64,000 bases of DNA from [Clostridium] celerecrescens 18A (GTDB lineage Bacteria; Bacillota; Clostridia; Lachnospirales; Lachnospiraceae): the NCBI RefSeq assembly GCF_002797975.1, contig NZ_PGET01000001.1, positions 4,824,001-4,888,000 on the forward strand, written 5' to 3'. Shown here piece by piece: positions 18,011-27,590 of the stretch (position 1 is its first letter; each line of letters begins with the position of its first letter). The notes beneath the pieces are model-generated. The model ran no database searches. It was not told where the DNA came from and worked only from the letters and a program-made list of their open reading frames with translations. The position numbers and the translations under genes were made by a program.

Positions 18011-18092
18011 CCCCAATTCCTGGCAGACTCTTGAAAATTACATGACCTGGTGATAAAATATTTCTATAACGAGGGACCAGGAGGAGTCATGT

Positions 18093-20402
18093 ATGGATGG
18101 TAAATTGTATGATTTGATGGATTGGGCCGGCATTGAAGAGATTGTATATTCAGAAGCAGCGAATCCCCACGAGATTCTGGGCCCGCACGTAACAGAGCAG
18201 GGGCTGCTTATCCAGGCATTTATTCCTACGGCTGAATCGGTGATCGTCCGGTTTAGGGAAAGCGGAAAGGAATACCCTATGGAGCTTGCGGATGAAGCCG
18301 GTTTTTTTGCGGCTCTTATACCACGCAAAACTGCAGCAGCTTATATCCTGTTGGTTACCTACGATAATGGGACATCAGAAGAATGTCTGGATCCCTATTC
18401 CTTTCCAGTCTTTTATACGTCGGAAGACATCAAAAAGTTTGAATCCGGAATTCACTACAGCATCTATGAAAAAATGGGGGCGCACCCCATGTCTGCAGGC
18501 GGAGCAGAAGGGGTATACTTTTCTGTGTGGGCTCCCTGTGCCATGCGAGTCAGTGTGGTTGGAGACTTTAACCTGTGGGATGGCAGGCGTCATCAGATGA
18601 GGAGGCTGGGGGATTCCGGCATTTTTGATTTGTTTATTCCCGGCTTAAAGACAGGAGCGATATATAAGTATGAGATAAAGCATAAAAACGGGACACCCCA
18701 GCTTAAAAGCGATCCCTACGCCAATTACTGTGAGCTGCGTCCCGCCAATGCTTCCGTGATCTGGGATATTAACCAGTATTCCTGGGGGGATCAGGAATGG
18801 ATGAAAAAGCGGGCAGGGTCTGATTCCAAACAAAGTCCCATGTCCATTTATGAGGTGCACTTAGGCTCATGGTTCCGGAAGGAAGCGGAGCTAGATGAAA
18901 ACGGAGCTGCCATTGTTGGTTCTGAATTCTATCATTATCGTGAAATTGCAGAAAAGCTGGCGGAATATGTAAAGGATATGGGTTACACCCATGTGGAACT
19001 TCTTCCCATTATGGAACATCCTCTGGATGCCTCCTGGGGATATCAGGTGACCGGGTATTATGCGCCCACCAGCCGTTACGGAACGCCGGATGATTTTATG
19101 TATTTCATGGATTACATGCATAAGCAGGGCATCGGTGTGATTATAGACTGGGTTCCGGCTCATTTTCCCAGGGACAGCTTTGGGCTTGCCAGCTTTGACG
19201 GAACCTGTGTTTATGAGCATAAGGACCCTAGACAAGGGGCACATCCCCATTGGGGAACTTTGATTTATAATTACGGAAGGCCAGGTGTCAGCAACTTCCT
19301 TATCGCCAATGCTCTTTTCTGGGCGGACAAGTACCATGCGGATGGAATCCGTATGGATGCGGTAGCTTCCATGCTATACTTAGATTATGGCAAAAATCCG
19401 GGGGAATGGATTCCCAATATTTACGGCGGCCATGAAAACCTGGAAGCTGTCGAGTTCCTGAAGCATTTAAATTCCATATTCAAGGGGCGAAAAGATGGGG
19501 CGGTTATGATTGCGGAGGAATCCACGGCATGGCCCCGGATCACGGCTGATGTAAAGAGTGAAGGCCTGGGCTTTGATTATAAATGGAACATGGGCTGGAT
19601 GAATGATTTCACCGGATATATGCAATATGATCCTTATTTCAGAAAGCACCATTATGGAGAGATGACCTCCAGCATGCTTTATGCTTACAGTGAAGATTTT
19701 ATCCTTGTATTCTCCCACGATGAGGTAGTTCATGGAAAAGGTTCCATGTTGGGAAAGATGCCGGGAGAAACCCTGGAGGAAAAGGCGGCGAATCTAAAAG
19801 CTGCTTACGGTTTTATGATGGGACATCCCGGTAAAAAGCTTTTGTTCATGGGTCAGGATTTTGCTCAGGTAAGTGAATGGAATGAAAACAAAAGTCTAGA
19901 CTGGGAGATTCTAAAATATCCCCTTCATAGGCAGACGCAGGATTACGTAAAGGCTTTGAACCGTCTTTATAAGAGCCAGCCGGCCTTATACCAGCTAGAT
20001 TATGATCCGGACGGCTTTGAGTGGGTGGAATGCACGGATTCAAAAGACAGCATTATATGCTTTTTAAGAAAGACTAAGAAAAAGGAGGAGACTCTTCTCT
20101 TTCTGTGTAATTTTGATACAATGCATCACGAGAAATACCCGGTAGGGGTTCCCTTTGAGGGAAAATATAAGGAAATATTAAACAGTGATGACAAGGCCTT
20201 TGGAGGACAGGGCCGGGTAAATCCACGGGCAAAAACCTCTAAGAAAAAGGAGGCGGATGAAAGGCCGGATTCTATGGAAATAACCGTTGCTCCCTTAAGC
20301 ATCATGGTATTTACCTGTACCCCTGAAAAGAAGCCGGCTTTGGCAGGGAAGAAGACCAGGAAGCCCGCATATACTGAAAAGGCAAAGGCTAAAAGAAAAT
20401 AA
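18093..20402 (+). CDS. glgB: 1,4-alpha-glucan branching enzyme
   Basis: Makes alpha-1,6 branches in glycogen. An N-terminal CBM48-type module (about 110-215) precedes the GH13 barrel. The nucleophile is Asp about 422 in DGIRMDAVASM, the general acid is Glu about 475 in IAEESTAWP, and FSHDEVVHGKGSM holds the third Asp. At 769 aa it is longer than usual. The extra length is a lysine-rich C-terminal tail of roughly 50 residues. GGAGGAG precedes the start. The mscS-like gene follows 42 bases later and may share the mRNA. No glgA, glgC or glgP is seen here. Confidence 0.94.
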   Translation: MDGKLYDLMDWAGIEEIVYSEAANPHEILGPHVTEQGLLIQAFIPTAESVIVRFRESGKEYPMELADEAGFFAALIPRKTAAAYILLVTYDNGTSEECLDPYSFPVFYTSEDIKKFESGIHYSIYEKMGAHPMSAGGAEGVYFSVWAPCAMRVSVVGDFNLWDGRRHQMRRLGDSGIFDLFIPGLKTGAIYKYEIKHKNGTPQLKSDPYANYCELRPANASVIWDINQYSWGDQEWMKKRAGSDSKQSPMSIYEVHLGSWFRKEAELDENGAAIVGSEFYHYREIAEKLAEYVKDMGYTHVELLPIMEHPLDASWGYQVTGYYAPTSRYGTPDDFMYFMDYMHKQGIGVIIDWVPAHFPRDSFGLASFDGTCVYEHKDPRQGAHPHWGTLIYNYGRPGVSNFLIANALFWADKYHADGIRMDAVASMLYLDYGKNPGEWIPNIYGGHENLEAVEFLKHLNSIFKGRKDGAVMIAEESTAWPRITADVKSEGLGFDYKWNMGWMNDFTGYMQYDPYFRKHHYGEMTSSMLYAYSEDFILVFSHDEVVHGKGSMLGKMPGETLEEKAANLKAAYGFMMGHPGKKLLFMGQDFAQVSEWNENKSLDWEILKYPLHRQTQDYVKALNRLYKSQPALYQLDYDPDGFEWVECTDSKDSIICFLRKTKKKEETLLFLCNFDTMHHEKYPVGVPFEGKYKEILNSDDKAFGGQGRVNPRAKTSKKKEADERPDSMEITVAPLSIMVFTCTPEKKPALAGKKTRKPAYTEKAKAKRK

Positions 20403-20444
20403 CTTAATTCATTCGTACATAAAAAAGGATCAGGAGGTAATGAA

Positions 20445-21356
20445 ATGATATTCTATATGGTTTCCAGTGTACTTCCGGGAGAGTCCCTGGCGGATTTACA
20501 GCAGGAGGTACAGGAAAACTTAAACCAGTTAAGGCCCAATGTCGTGTTGGAAACCTTAAAGAGCTGGGCTCCGGAGTTTATAGCATTCGGGATAAAGCTT
20601 CTCATTGCGCTGGTGATTTTTTTCGTTGGCTCCAGGATTATTAAGTTACTCAATCATATGCTGAACCGCTCTTTTAAGAGAGTGGATATGGAGGTCAGCT
20701 TAAGAAAGTTCCTCTTATCCGTTTTAAACGCCACCATGTACTGTCTGCTGGCTTTTATCGTAGCAGGGCAGATAGGAGTGAATTCGGCTTCAATCGTGGC
20801 TCTGCTGGGGTCTGCAAGTATTGCCGTAGGTCTGGCAGTTCAGGGAAGCCTGGCTAATTTTGCAGGCGGAGTGCTGATCCTTCTTATGAAGCCGTTTCGT
20901 GTAGGGGACTATATCGTATCAAGGGATGGGGAAGGCACGGTCCGTACCATTGGACTGGTGTACACGGTTTTAAATACCGGCGATAATAAGCAGGTGGTCA
21001 TTCCAAACGGGACCCTGTCCAATTCTCCCCTTACCAATGTGACCGCAATGGATAAGAGGCGGCTGGATGTCCTGGTGGGGATCGGATATCAATCGGATTT
21101 AAAGAAAGCCAAGGAAGTTTTGGATCGCATTTTTCGTAGTCAGAAGGGAATCTTAAAAGAGGAGCCCATAGATATTTTCGTCAGCGACTTAACGGAAAAT
21201 GCCGTTACCATCGGAGGCCGGGGCTGGACCTCCTTAGATGATTACTGGCCGGCCAGGTGGGAGATCCTTGAAAAGGTAAAGCTTGAATTTGAAGCGGCAG
21301 GAATCGAGATTCCCTATAGCCGGATGGAGGTGCAGTTAGAGGAGCGCCATCCCTGA
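20445..21356 (+). CDS. Small-conductance mechanosensitive channel (MscS family)
   Basis: Opens under membrane tension to release solutes during osmotic downshock. It has three N-terminal membrane helices. The third is the pore helix with the Gly/Ala pattern of MscS (LLGSASIAVGLAVQGSLANF), followed by GGVLILLMKPFRVGDYI and the beta domain. At 303 aa it is normal for the family. AGGAGG lies seven bases before the ATG. Confidence 0.92.
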   Translation: MIFYMVSSVLPGESLADLQQEVQENLNQLRPNVVLETLKSWAPEFIAFGIKLLIALVIFFVGSRIIKLLNHMLNRSFKRVDMEVSLRKFLLSVLNATMYCLLAFIVAGQIGVNSASIVALLGSASIAVGLAVQGSLANFAGGVLILLMKPFRVGDYIVSRDGEGTVRTIGLVYTVLNTGDNKQVVIPNGTLSNSPLTNVTAMDKRRLDVLVGIGYQSDLKKAKEVLDRIFRSQKGILKEEPIDIFVSDLTENAVTIGGRGWTSLDDYWPARWEILEKVKLEFEAAGIEIPYSRMEVQLEERHP

Positions 21357-21395
21357 TAAAAAAGTGAATCTTTAAAAATAATCTTTGAAAATTGT

Positions 21396-21490
21396 AACGT
21401 GCACCGTATGTCAGATATAATTATGGCTGACATACGGTGCACGTTCTTTAGGCGGTTCCGAAAGAACGGGACGCCTTTTCTTTTTTTATT
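21396..21490. terminator. Hairpin cluster between converging genes
   Basis: A perfect 19-bp inverted repeat, 21396-21414 with 21427-21445 (12-base loop). A shorter AGGCG...CGCCT stem and a TTTTCTTTTTTT tract follow to 21490. The second hairpin is a good terminator for the channel gene. The first is unusually long and could serve the minus strand. Confidence 0.65.
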
Positions 21491-22238
21491 TTACCCGGTA
21501 GGTCACGGTTACCTGGGCTTCCACACCGATCTGCCCTGGTTCCACAACCACGGATTTGACTCCGGCTGCGGCATCTTCTTTTGCTACAGAAGCGGAGTAG
21601 CGGATATTCGGGTAGGTATTCATCTCTTCGATGTGAGCGATTCCATCCAGGGTGACTCCGCTGGCGGCAGCAATTGCCTCTGCTTTGACTTTGGCTGCTT
21701 CAACAGCCTTTTTAAGGGCCTCCCTGTAGTTATCATCGTATTTGCTGGAAAGATAATTTACGCTGTCAATGCAGTTAATGCCAGCTTCTACGCTGGAAGA
21801 AAGCATGGTGCCCACCTGGTCAAGGGGAAGGTCAGAAACGGTGATGCTAGTGCGCATCTGATATCCGGTGATCTGCTGGCCGGAATTATTCCAGTCATAC
21901 ATCGGCTCTAGACCGTAGCTGGAGGTCTGGATGGATTTTTCATCAATGCCGGATTTCTTTAAAAATTCAATGACATTGCTTGTATCCCCGCTGTTTTTCT
22001 CCTGGCAGGTTTTGGGATCCCCGGCCTGAGAGAGCACTGCAAAATTGACCTGTGCCATATCGGGAACCACTTTTACTCCCTCTGTGCTGCTAACCTGTAT
22101 GGTATTGGTATCCTTGTTGCTAATGGTAGTAACATTGGCTCCCGGTACGGAAGCGGTCCCAGTCTGGGCACATGCAGTCATGCTCAGCACGGCTGCGGCA
22201 ATAAGAGCGGCAGCCAGCGGCTTATTCATTTTTCTCAT
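21486..22238 (-). CDS. SIMPL (DUF541) domain lipoprotein
   Basis: Surface lipoprotein of unclear role; the family is named after the SIMPL protein and is linked to stress in some bacteria. A signal peptide with lipobox MTAC anchors it. The domain spans about residues 45-250 with the typical AQVNFAVLSQA start, the helical ALKKAVEAAKVKAEAIA segment and the VEAQVTVTYRV end. GGAGG precedes the ATG by eight bases. It stands alone. Confidence 0.87.
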   Translation of the reverse strand: MRKMNKPLAAALIAAAVLSMTACAQTGTASVPGANVTTISNKDTNTIQVSSTEGVKVVPDMAQVNFAVLSQAGDPKTCQEKNSGDTSNVIEFLKKSGIDEKSIQTSSYGLEPMYDWNNSGQQITGYQMRTSITVSDLPLDQVGTMLSSSVEAGINCIDSVNYLSSKYDDNYREALKKAVEAAKVKAEAIAAASGVTLDGIAHIEEMNTYPNIRYSASVAKEDAAAGVKSVVVEPGQIGVEAQVTVTYRVK

Positions 22239-22442
22239 AATTATTTCCTCCTTTTCATATTTTATATTCTACAGGAAAAATTTAGGAATTAGTATTTCTT
22301 TTCCCTTAACATTTAAGTCAAATTTCATAGATTTTAATTACGAAAATCTGACTATGGAAAAAAGTGGGTATTAGGGATAAAAAACAATGGAAGAAAGCAA
22401 TTTGTGTGGCGTAAATTGTGGAATGTGCCTATAAAAAGAAAT

Positions 22443-22560
22443 AAAAATGCAATGGTTTAACGAAAAAAGAAATTTTGGCTAAATCTATTGCATTTTTTTG
22501 TGCAATGTGTTATCTTATAGCCATAAGGTTATTGGAAACGTTACCGATATCGTTACCAAA
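22443..22560 (+). promoter_or_regulatory. Control region of the maltodextrin-type operon
   Basis: Promoter TTGCAT (22488-22493), 17 bases, TATCTT (22511-22516). An 11-bp inverted repeat AAAAATGCAAT / ATTGCATTTTT (22443-22453, 22487-22497) overlaps the -35 box. Downstream, GGAAACGTTACC and ATCGTTACC (about 22533-22557) resemble LacI-family half sites and lie where a repressor would block transcription. The remainder of 22239-22707 holds no gene. Confidence 0.6.
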
Positions 22561-22707
22561 GGGTTGGTATCCAATGATCAGGAAAGATAAAGCCTGGGAA
22601 CAAGCAGGTGAAACAAGTTTCTGTGTGGAAGGCATGCAGGAAAATATTGGGGGTTGAGTGGACGGATCCATCAACCGGAAGGTGCAAATGCACGGAAGGA
22701 GGATATT

Positions 22708-24105
22708 ATGAAACTTAAAAAACTGGCAGTACTAACTTTGGCTGCAGCAATGGCGGCCGGAACACTTGCAGGCTGTGCTTCCAACAAGAAGACGGAGACA
22801 TCAGGGGCGGAGCAGAAAACTCAGGCAGCGGAAACCACTGCGGCAAAGTCTGATGATACGGCAGAGGCCAAAGGACAGATTTATTATCTGAACTTTAAGC
22901 CGGAAGTTGCAGACACATGGGTGGAACTTGCGGGCAAGTATACAGAGGAAACCGGTGTGCCCATGAAGGTACAGACAGCGGCAGCAGGTACTTATGAGCA
23001 AACCTTAAAATCTGAGGTGGCTAAAAAGGAACCGCCTACACTGTTTCAGATCAACGGACCGATCGGTTATAAGTCCTGGGCAAAATATTGCAAGGATTTA
23101 AAGGATTCCACAATATACGGACATCTGGTTGATAAAGATATGGCTGTAAAAGATGGAGATGGAGTTTACGGCATTCCTTACGTAGTGGAAGGCTACGGAA
23201 TTATTTATAATGATGCCATTATGAAGAAGTATTTTGCTCTTGACGGCGCAAAGGCAAAATCCATGGAAGAGATCAATTCCTTTGATTCCCTGAAAGCAGT
23301 TGTAGAAGATATGCAGGCAAGAAAGGCAGACCTTGGAATCGAAGGCGTGTTTGCTTCCACTTCTTTTGCTCCCGGCGAAGACTGGAGATGGCAGACCCAT
23401 CTTGCAAACCTTCCGGTTTATTATGAATATAAGGATGACAGCGTATCCGATAAGGATGCCCTTGACTTTAAGTATGCAGACAACTACAAAAACATTTTTG
23501 ATTTATACATTCAAAACTCCTGTACAGATCCAAAGATGGTAGGCGCAAAGACCGTTGAGGATTCCATGGCAGAATTTGCTCTTGGCAAGGTTGCCATGGT
23601 CCAGAACGGAAACTGGGGCTGGGGACAGGTGTCCGGCGTTGACGGAAACACAGTTAAGGAAGAAGATGTGAAATTCCTTCCTATCTACACCGGAGTTAAC
23701 GGTGAGGAAAAACAGGGACTCTGCATTGGAACAGAAAATTTCTTCTCCATCAACAGCCAGGCAAAGGAAGAGGATCAGCAGGCATCTCTTGACTTCCTGG
23801 AGTGGCTCTTCACTTCTGATACAGGTAAAGATTATGTAACCAACAAGCTGGGCTTTATCGCTCCTTTTGATACCTTTGCAGCAGATGAAAAACCAACCGA
23901 TCCTCTGGCCAAAGAGATCGACCGCTATATGAACAACAAAGACTTATATTCTGTGTCCTGGAACTTTACCTCCTTCCCAAGCCAGACCTTTAAAGATAAC
24001 TTCGGAGCATCCCTGCTTGAATACGCTCAGGGCGGCAAAGACTGGAAGGCAGTAGTCGATGACATGAAGGCCGATTGGGCAAACGAAAAAGCTATGACAA
24101 AATAA
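22708..24105 (+). CDS. Sugar-binding lipoprotein of ABC importer (maltodextrin type)
   Basis: Captures a sugar, most likely a maltodextrin or related alpha-glucoside, since malQ follows in the same run of genes. Lipobox LAGC with Cys at about 22, then a Thr/Ala/Glu-rich linker, then the family-1 binding fold. At 465 aa it is somewhat longer than MalE. The start is at 22708, with AAGGAGG upstream; the open frame extends further upstream but lacks a site. A stable hairpin follows the stop. Confidence 0.88.
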   Translation: MKLKKLAVLTLAAAMAAGTLAGCASNKKTETSGAEQKTQAAETTAAKSDDTAEAKGQIYYLNFKPEVADTWVELAGKYTEETGVPMKVQTAAAGTYEQTLKSEVAKKEPPTLFQINGPIGYKSWAKYCKDLKDSTIYGHLVDKDMAVKDGDGVYGIPYVVEGYGIIYNDAIMKKYFALDGAKAKSMEEINSFDSLKAVVEDMQARKADLGIEGVFASTSFAPGEDWRWQTHLANLPVYYEYKDDSVSDKDALDFKYADNYKNIFDLYIQNSCTDPKMVGAKTVEDSMAEFALGKVAMVQNGNWGWGQVSGVDGNTVKEEDVKFLPIYTGVNGEEKQGLCIGTENFFSINSQAKEEDQQASLDFLEWLFTSDTGKDYVTNKLGFIAPFDTFAADEKPTDPLAKEIDRYMNNKDLYSVSWNFTSFPSQTFKDNFGASLLEYAQGGKDWKAVVDDMKADWANEKAMTK

Positions 24106-24127
24106 GAATAGAAAGAAGTTTTAAGGG

Positions 24128-24164
24128 AAATGGGTGAGCGCGGGGGAGATGCCTCACCCATTTT
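24128..24164 (+). terminator. Intercistronic hairpin after the binding-protein gene
   Basis: Stem AAATGGGTGAG / CTCACCCATTT plus TTTT, within a 218-base spacer that holds more short hairpins (for example CACGCT-GTAA-AGCGTG near 24259). It probably gives partial termination or protects the 5' mRNA, so that the binding protein is made in excess. Confidence 0.65.
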
Positions 24165-24323
24165 CATACAAGAAATTCGATCAGCCTCAGCTCATCGAGG
24201 AGTTTTATAGAATACCCTGCGGGTATACCTATGAGCCCGATGCCCGATGATGCGGGGCACGCTGTAAAGCGTGGCGGGCCCTGTCCCAAAAGTATGGACA
24301 GTAAAAAAGAAAGGAGAACTGCT

Positions 24324-25166
24324 ATGCAAAAGTCAATGAAACGGTACTTTCCAATATTTGTTCTACCCACACTGGCTGCATTTACCGTTGCATTCCTGTA
24401 CCCGTTTATCATAGGTATTTATTTATCCTTTACGGAATTCACTACGGTAAAGGATGCCTCCTGGGTGGGGATTTCAAATTATAAAAAGATATTTATGGAC
24501 CGGAATTTTATCAATGCACTGGTATTTACCGTGAAGTTTACCATTGTGTCGGTAGTGAGCATCAATACCCTGGGGTTTTTACTGGCCTATGTCCTCACAA
24601 GAGGGATAAAGGGGACCAACCTGTTCCGGACCGTATTTTTCATGCCAAACTTAATTGGAGGCATTGTGTTAGGTTATGTCTGGCAGCTTCTGTTAAACGG
24701 TATTCTTGCAAGATTTGGGGTTACCCTCTCTTTTAACGCCAAGTATGGCTTTTGGGGTCTGGTGATCCTAATGAACTGGCAGCTGATCGGGTATATGATG
24801 ATTATTTACATTGCCGGGCTTCAAAATGTTCCGGGAGAACTGATTGAGGCGGCAAGGATCGACGGAGCTACCGGATTCCAGATCTTAAAGCGAATCATGA
24901 TCCCTATGGTGATGCCGTCCTTTACCATCTGTCTGTTTCTGACCCTGACAAATTCCTTTAAGCTGTTTGACCAGAACCTTGCGCTGACTGCAGGCGGACC
25001 GGGAAGGCAGACCAGCATGCTGGCCCTTGATATTTACAATACCTTTTACGGCAGAGTAGGCTGGGAAGGGGTGGGGCAGGCAAAGGCCACGGTGTTCTTT
25101 CTTATGGTTGCGGTCATATCCCTGACCCAGCTTTCATTAACACGTCGTAAGGAGGTGGAGAACTGA
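24324..25166 (+). CDS. Sugar ABC transporter permease (MalF-like)
   Basis: Membrane subunit of the importer with about six helices. It carries the ATPase-contact loop EAARIDGATGFQILKRIMIP. The start is taken at 24324 (MQKSMKRYF), with AAGGAGA upstream; an open frame from 24231 has no binding site. TGATG couples it to the next permease. No ATPase gene is present in the operon. Confidence 0.9.
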   Translation: MQKSMKRYFPIFVLPTLAAFTVAFLYPFIIGIYLSFTEFTTVKDASWVGISNYKKIFMDRNFINALVFTVKFTIVSVVSINTLGFLLAYVLTRGIKGTNLFRTVFFMPNLIGGIVLGYVWQLLLNGILARFGVTLSFNAKYGFWGLVILMNWQLIGYMMIIYIAGLQNVPGELIEAARIDGATGFQILKRIMIPMVMPSFTICLFLTLTNSFKLFDQNLALTAGGPGRQTSMLALDIYNTFYGRVGWEGVGQAKATVFFLMVAVISLTQLSLTRRKEVEN

Positions 25167-26035
25167 TGAGCAGAAAGAGAAGAAATATGGAAGCTCAGCA
25201 AATGGAAGTGGGAAAAACCACGGGAGCGTTTTTAACGGCTGTATTAGCCGTCCTTTCCCTGACATTTTTGTTCCCGATTGTCCTGGTTTTCATGAACTCC
25301 TTTAAGAGCAAGCTGTTTATCAGCGATGCGCCGTTTCAGCTTCCTAAGGCAGGAACTTATGTAGGGCTTACCAATTATGTGGAAGGCATCCGGAAAACAG
25401 GGCTGTTCCCGGCTTTTGGCAGATCCTTGTTTATTACGGTAGCTTCTGTGGCAGCGATTATCCTGTTCACCTCCATGACAGCCTGGTTTTTAACCAGAGT
25501 GAAGTCCGTATTTACAAACGTTTTATATTACGTCTTTGTATTTGCCATGATCGTGCCCTTCCAGATGGTCATGTTCACCATGTCAAAGACTGCAAATGAC
25601 TTGTATTTAAACTCCATGTACGGCCTTGTGCTTCTTTACCTGGGCTTTGGCGCCGGGCAGGCAGTATTTTTATTCTGCGGTTTTGTTAAGGCCATTCCCC
25701 TTGAAATCGAAGAGGCGGCTATGATCGACGGCTGTTCCCCCATTCAGACTTATTTTCATGTGGTATTCCCCATGTTAAGGCCTACGGCAGTGACCGTTGC
25801 CATCTTAAATGCCATGTGGATTTGGAACGATTATTTACTTCCTAGCTTGATTCTTCCTCAGGAAAAAGGTACAATACCTATGGTTATTCAGAACCTAAAA
25901 GGAGGATATGGTTCCATTGATATGGGAGCCATGATGGCAATGCTGGTTCTGGCGATTTTTCCTATCATTGTATTTTATTTAAGTTGTCAGAAATATATCA
26001 TAAAGGGCGTAGCTGCAGGTGCGGTAAAAGGCTAG
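25166..26035 (+). CDS. Sugar ABC transporter permease (MalG-like)
   Basis: Second membrane subunit, about six helices, with the EAA loop EEAAMIDGCSPIQTYFHVVFP (written here as the region near residue 190-210). The C-terminus IIKGVAAGAVKG is typical of MalG-like proteins. Its ATG overlaps the previous stop by one base. Confidence 0.9.
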   Translation: MSRKRRNMEAQQMEVGKTTGAFLTAVLAVLSLTFLFPIVLVFMNSFKSKLFISDAPFQLPKAGTYVGLTNYVEGIRKTGLFPAFGRSLFITVASVAAIILFTSMTAWFLTRVKSVFTNVLYYVFVFAMIVPFQMVMFTMSKTANDLYLNSMYGLVLLYLGFGAGQAVFLFCGFVKAIPLEIEEAAMIDGCSPIQTYFHVVFPMLRPTAVTVAILNAMWIWNDYLLPSLILPQEKGTIPMVIQNLKGGYGSIDMGAMMAMLVLAIFPIIVFYLSCQKYIIKGVAAGAVKG

Positions 26036-26089
26036 GAAGTCTGCGATTGGCTCATTGCTAGCAGTATTAACAGAAAAAGGAGACTGATT

Positions 26090-27568
26090 ATGCGGGAATG
26101 TGGTATGTTGCTCCCAGTTGCAAGCCTTCCGTCAAAATACGGGATCGGGGCATTTTCAAAAGAGGCATATGAATTTATAGATTTATTAAAAAAAGCAGGT
26201 CAGCAGTATTGGCAGATACTCCCGCTGGGGCCTACCGGTTATGGGGACTCTCCTTACCAGTCATTCTCCGCATTTGCGGGAAATCCGTATTTTATTGATT
26301 TAGATGAGCTGGCTGCAGAGGGACTGCTTACCATAGCGGAATGCGAAGCCATGGATTTTGGAGATGATCCGAGAGATATTGACTATGAGAAAATGTATTA
26401 TAACCGTTTTCCCTTGTTGAGGAAGGCTTATGGACGGTGGAAAGAGCAGGGACATACATCCGATGAACCCGGGAGACATCTTGGAGAGGAAACGGCCGGA
26501 TACTGCTTTTACATGGCGGTTAAGGATCATTTTAAAGGAAAGAGCTGGATCTGTTGGGAAGAAGATATCCGTCTTAGAAAAGAAGAGGCAGTTTCCAGGT
26601 ATGAAAAGGAATTATCAGATGAGATTGGATTTTATGGCTTCCTTCAGATGAAATTTGAAGAACAGTGGAGCCGGTTAAAGTCTTATGCAGGAGAACAGGG
26701 CATCAGGATCATCGGCGATATCCCCATCTATGTGGCATTTGACAGTGCAGATTCCTGGTTTCATCCGGAACTGTTCCAGTTCGATGAAGCCTGTGAGCCT
26801 GTTGCTGTAGCTGGCTGCCCGCCGGACGGATTTTCCGCCACCGGACAGTTATGGGGAAATCCCCTTTACCGTTGGGACTACCATGGAAAAACAGGTTACG
26901 AATGGTGGATGAAGCGAATGGAATACAGCTTCCGCCTTTACGATGTGGTGAGGGTGGACCATTTCCGCGGCTTTGATGAGTATTATTCCATTCCGGCAGG
27001 AAGCGGGAATGCTGTTCGCGGAACCTGGGAAAAAGGGCCTGGAATCGATATTTTTAATAAGATGAGGGAACGGTTTGGGACACTGGATATCATTGCGGAA
27101 GACCTTGGCTTTTTGACTCCATCGGTTTTAAAGCTGGTAAAGGATACGGGATTCCCAGGTATGAAGGTTCTGGAGTTTGCGTTTGATTCCAGAGAAGAAA
27201 GCGATTATCTGCCTCATAACTATACACAGAACTGCGTGGTATATACGGGAACCCATGATAATAATACCATCAGGGGTTGGTATGAAGAATTGTCCAAGGA
27301 GGACCGCCAGCTTTCCATTGACTATATGAATAACGGAAAAACGCCGGGAGAAGAGATTCACTGGGATTTTATCCGTCTGGCCCTTGCAAGTGTAGCCAAG
27401 CTGGCGGTGGTACCGGTGCAGGATTATCTGGGCCTAAGCGGGGAGGCCAGGATCAATGTACCTTCCACCCTGGGGAAAAACTGGAGATGGCGTATGGTTT
27501 CCGGGGAAATAACAGAAGAGATTGTGGAAAAATGCAGAAAAATTGCCAGGCTATACGGCAGGGCGTGA
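26090..27568 (+). CDS. malQ: 4-alpha-glucanotransferase (amylomaltase)
   Basis: Transfers alpha-1,4-glucan segments between maltodextrins and releases glucose; GH77. The N-terminus (GMLLPVASLPSKYGIG) and the motifs QILPLGPTGYGDSPYQS, RVDHFRGFDEYY (nucleophile Asp), IIAEDLGFLT (acid Glu) and YTGTHDNNT are diagnostic. At 492 aa it is the normal bacterial size. AAGGAGA precedes the ATG. Its place after the permeases indicates that imported maltodextrins are processed in the cytoplasm. Confidence 0.95.
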   Translation: MRECGMLLPVASLPSKYGIGAFSKEAYEFIDLLKKAGQQYWQILPLGPTGYGDSPYQSFSAFAGNPYFIDLDELAAEGLLTIAECEAMDFGDDPRDIDYEKMYYNRFPLLRKAYGRWKEQGHTSDEPGRHLGEETAGYCFYMAVKDHFKGKSWICWEEDIRLRKEEAVSRYEKELSDEIGFYGFLQMKFEEQWSRLKSYAGEQGIRIIGDIPIYVAFDSADSWFHPELFQFDEACEPVAVAGCPPDGFSATGQLWGNPLYRWDYHGKTGYEWWMKRMEYSFRLYDVVRVDHFRGFDEYYSIPAGSGNAVRGTWEKGPGIDIFNKMRERFGTLDIIAEDLGFLTPSVLKLVKDTGFPGMKVLEFAFDSREESDYLPHNYTQNCVVYTGTHDNNTIRGWYEELSKEDRQLSIDYMNNGKTPGEEIHWDFIRLALASVAKLAVVPVQDYLGLSGEARINVPSTLGKNWRWRMVSGEITEEIVEKCRKIARLYGRA

Positions 27569-27590
27569 GGAAAGGAGATGAGTATTTCTG

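Noticed and set aside
22533..22557. CcpA cre site
   Set aside because: TGGAAACGTTACCG differs from the cre consensus at key end positions; the GTTACC half sites fit a LacI-type operator better.
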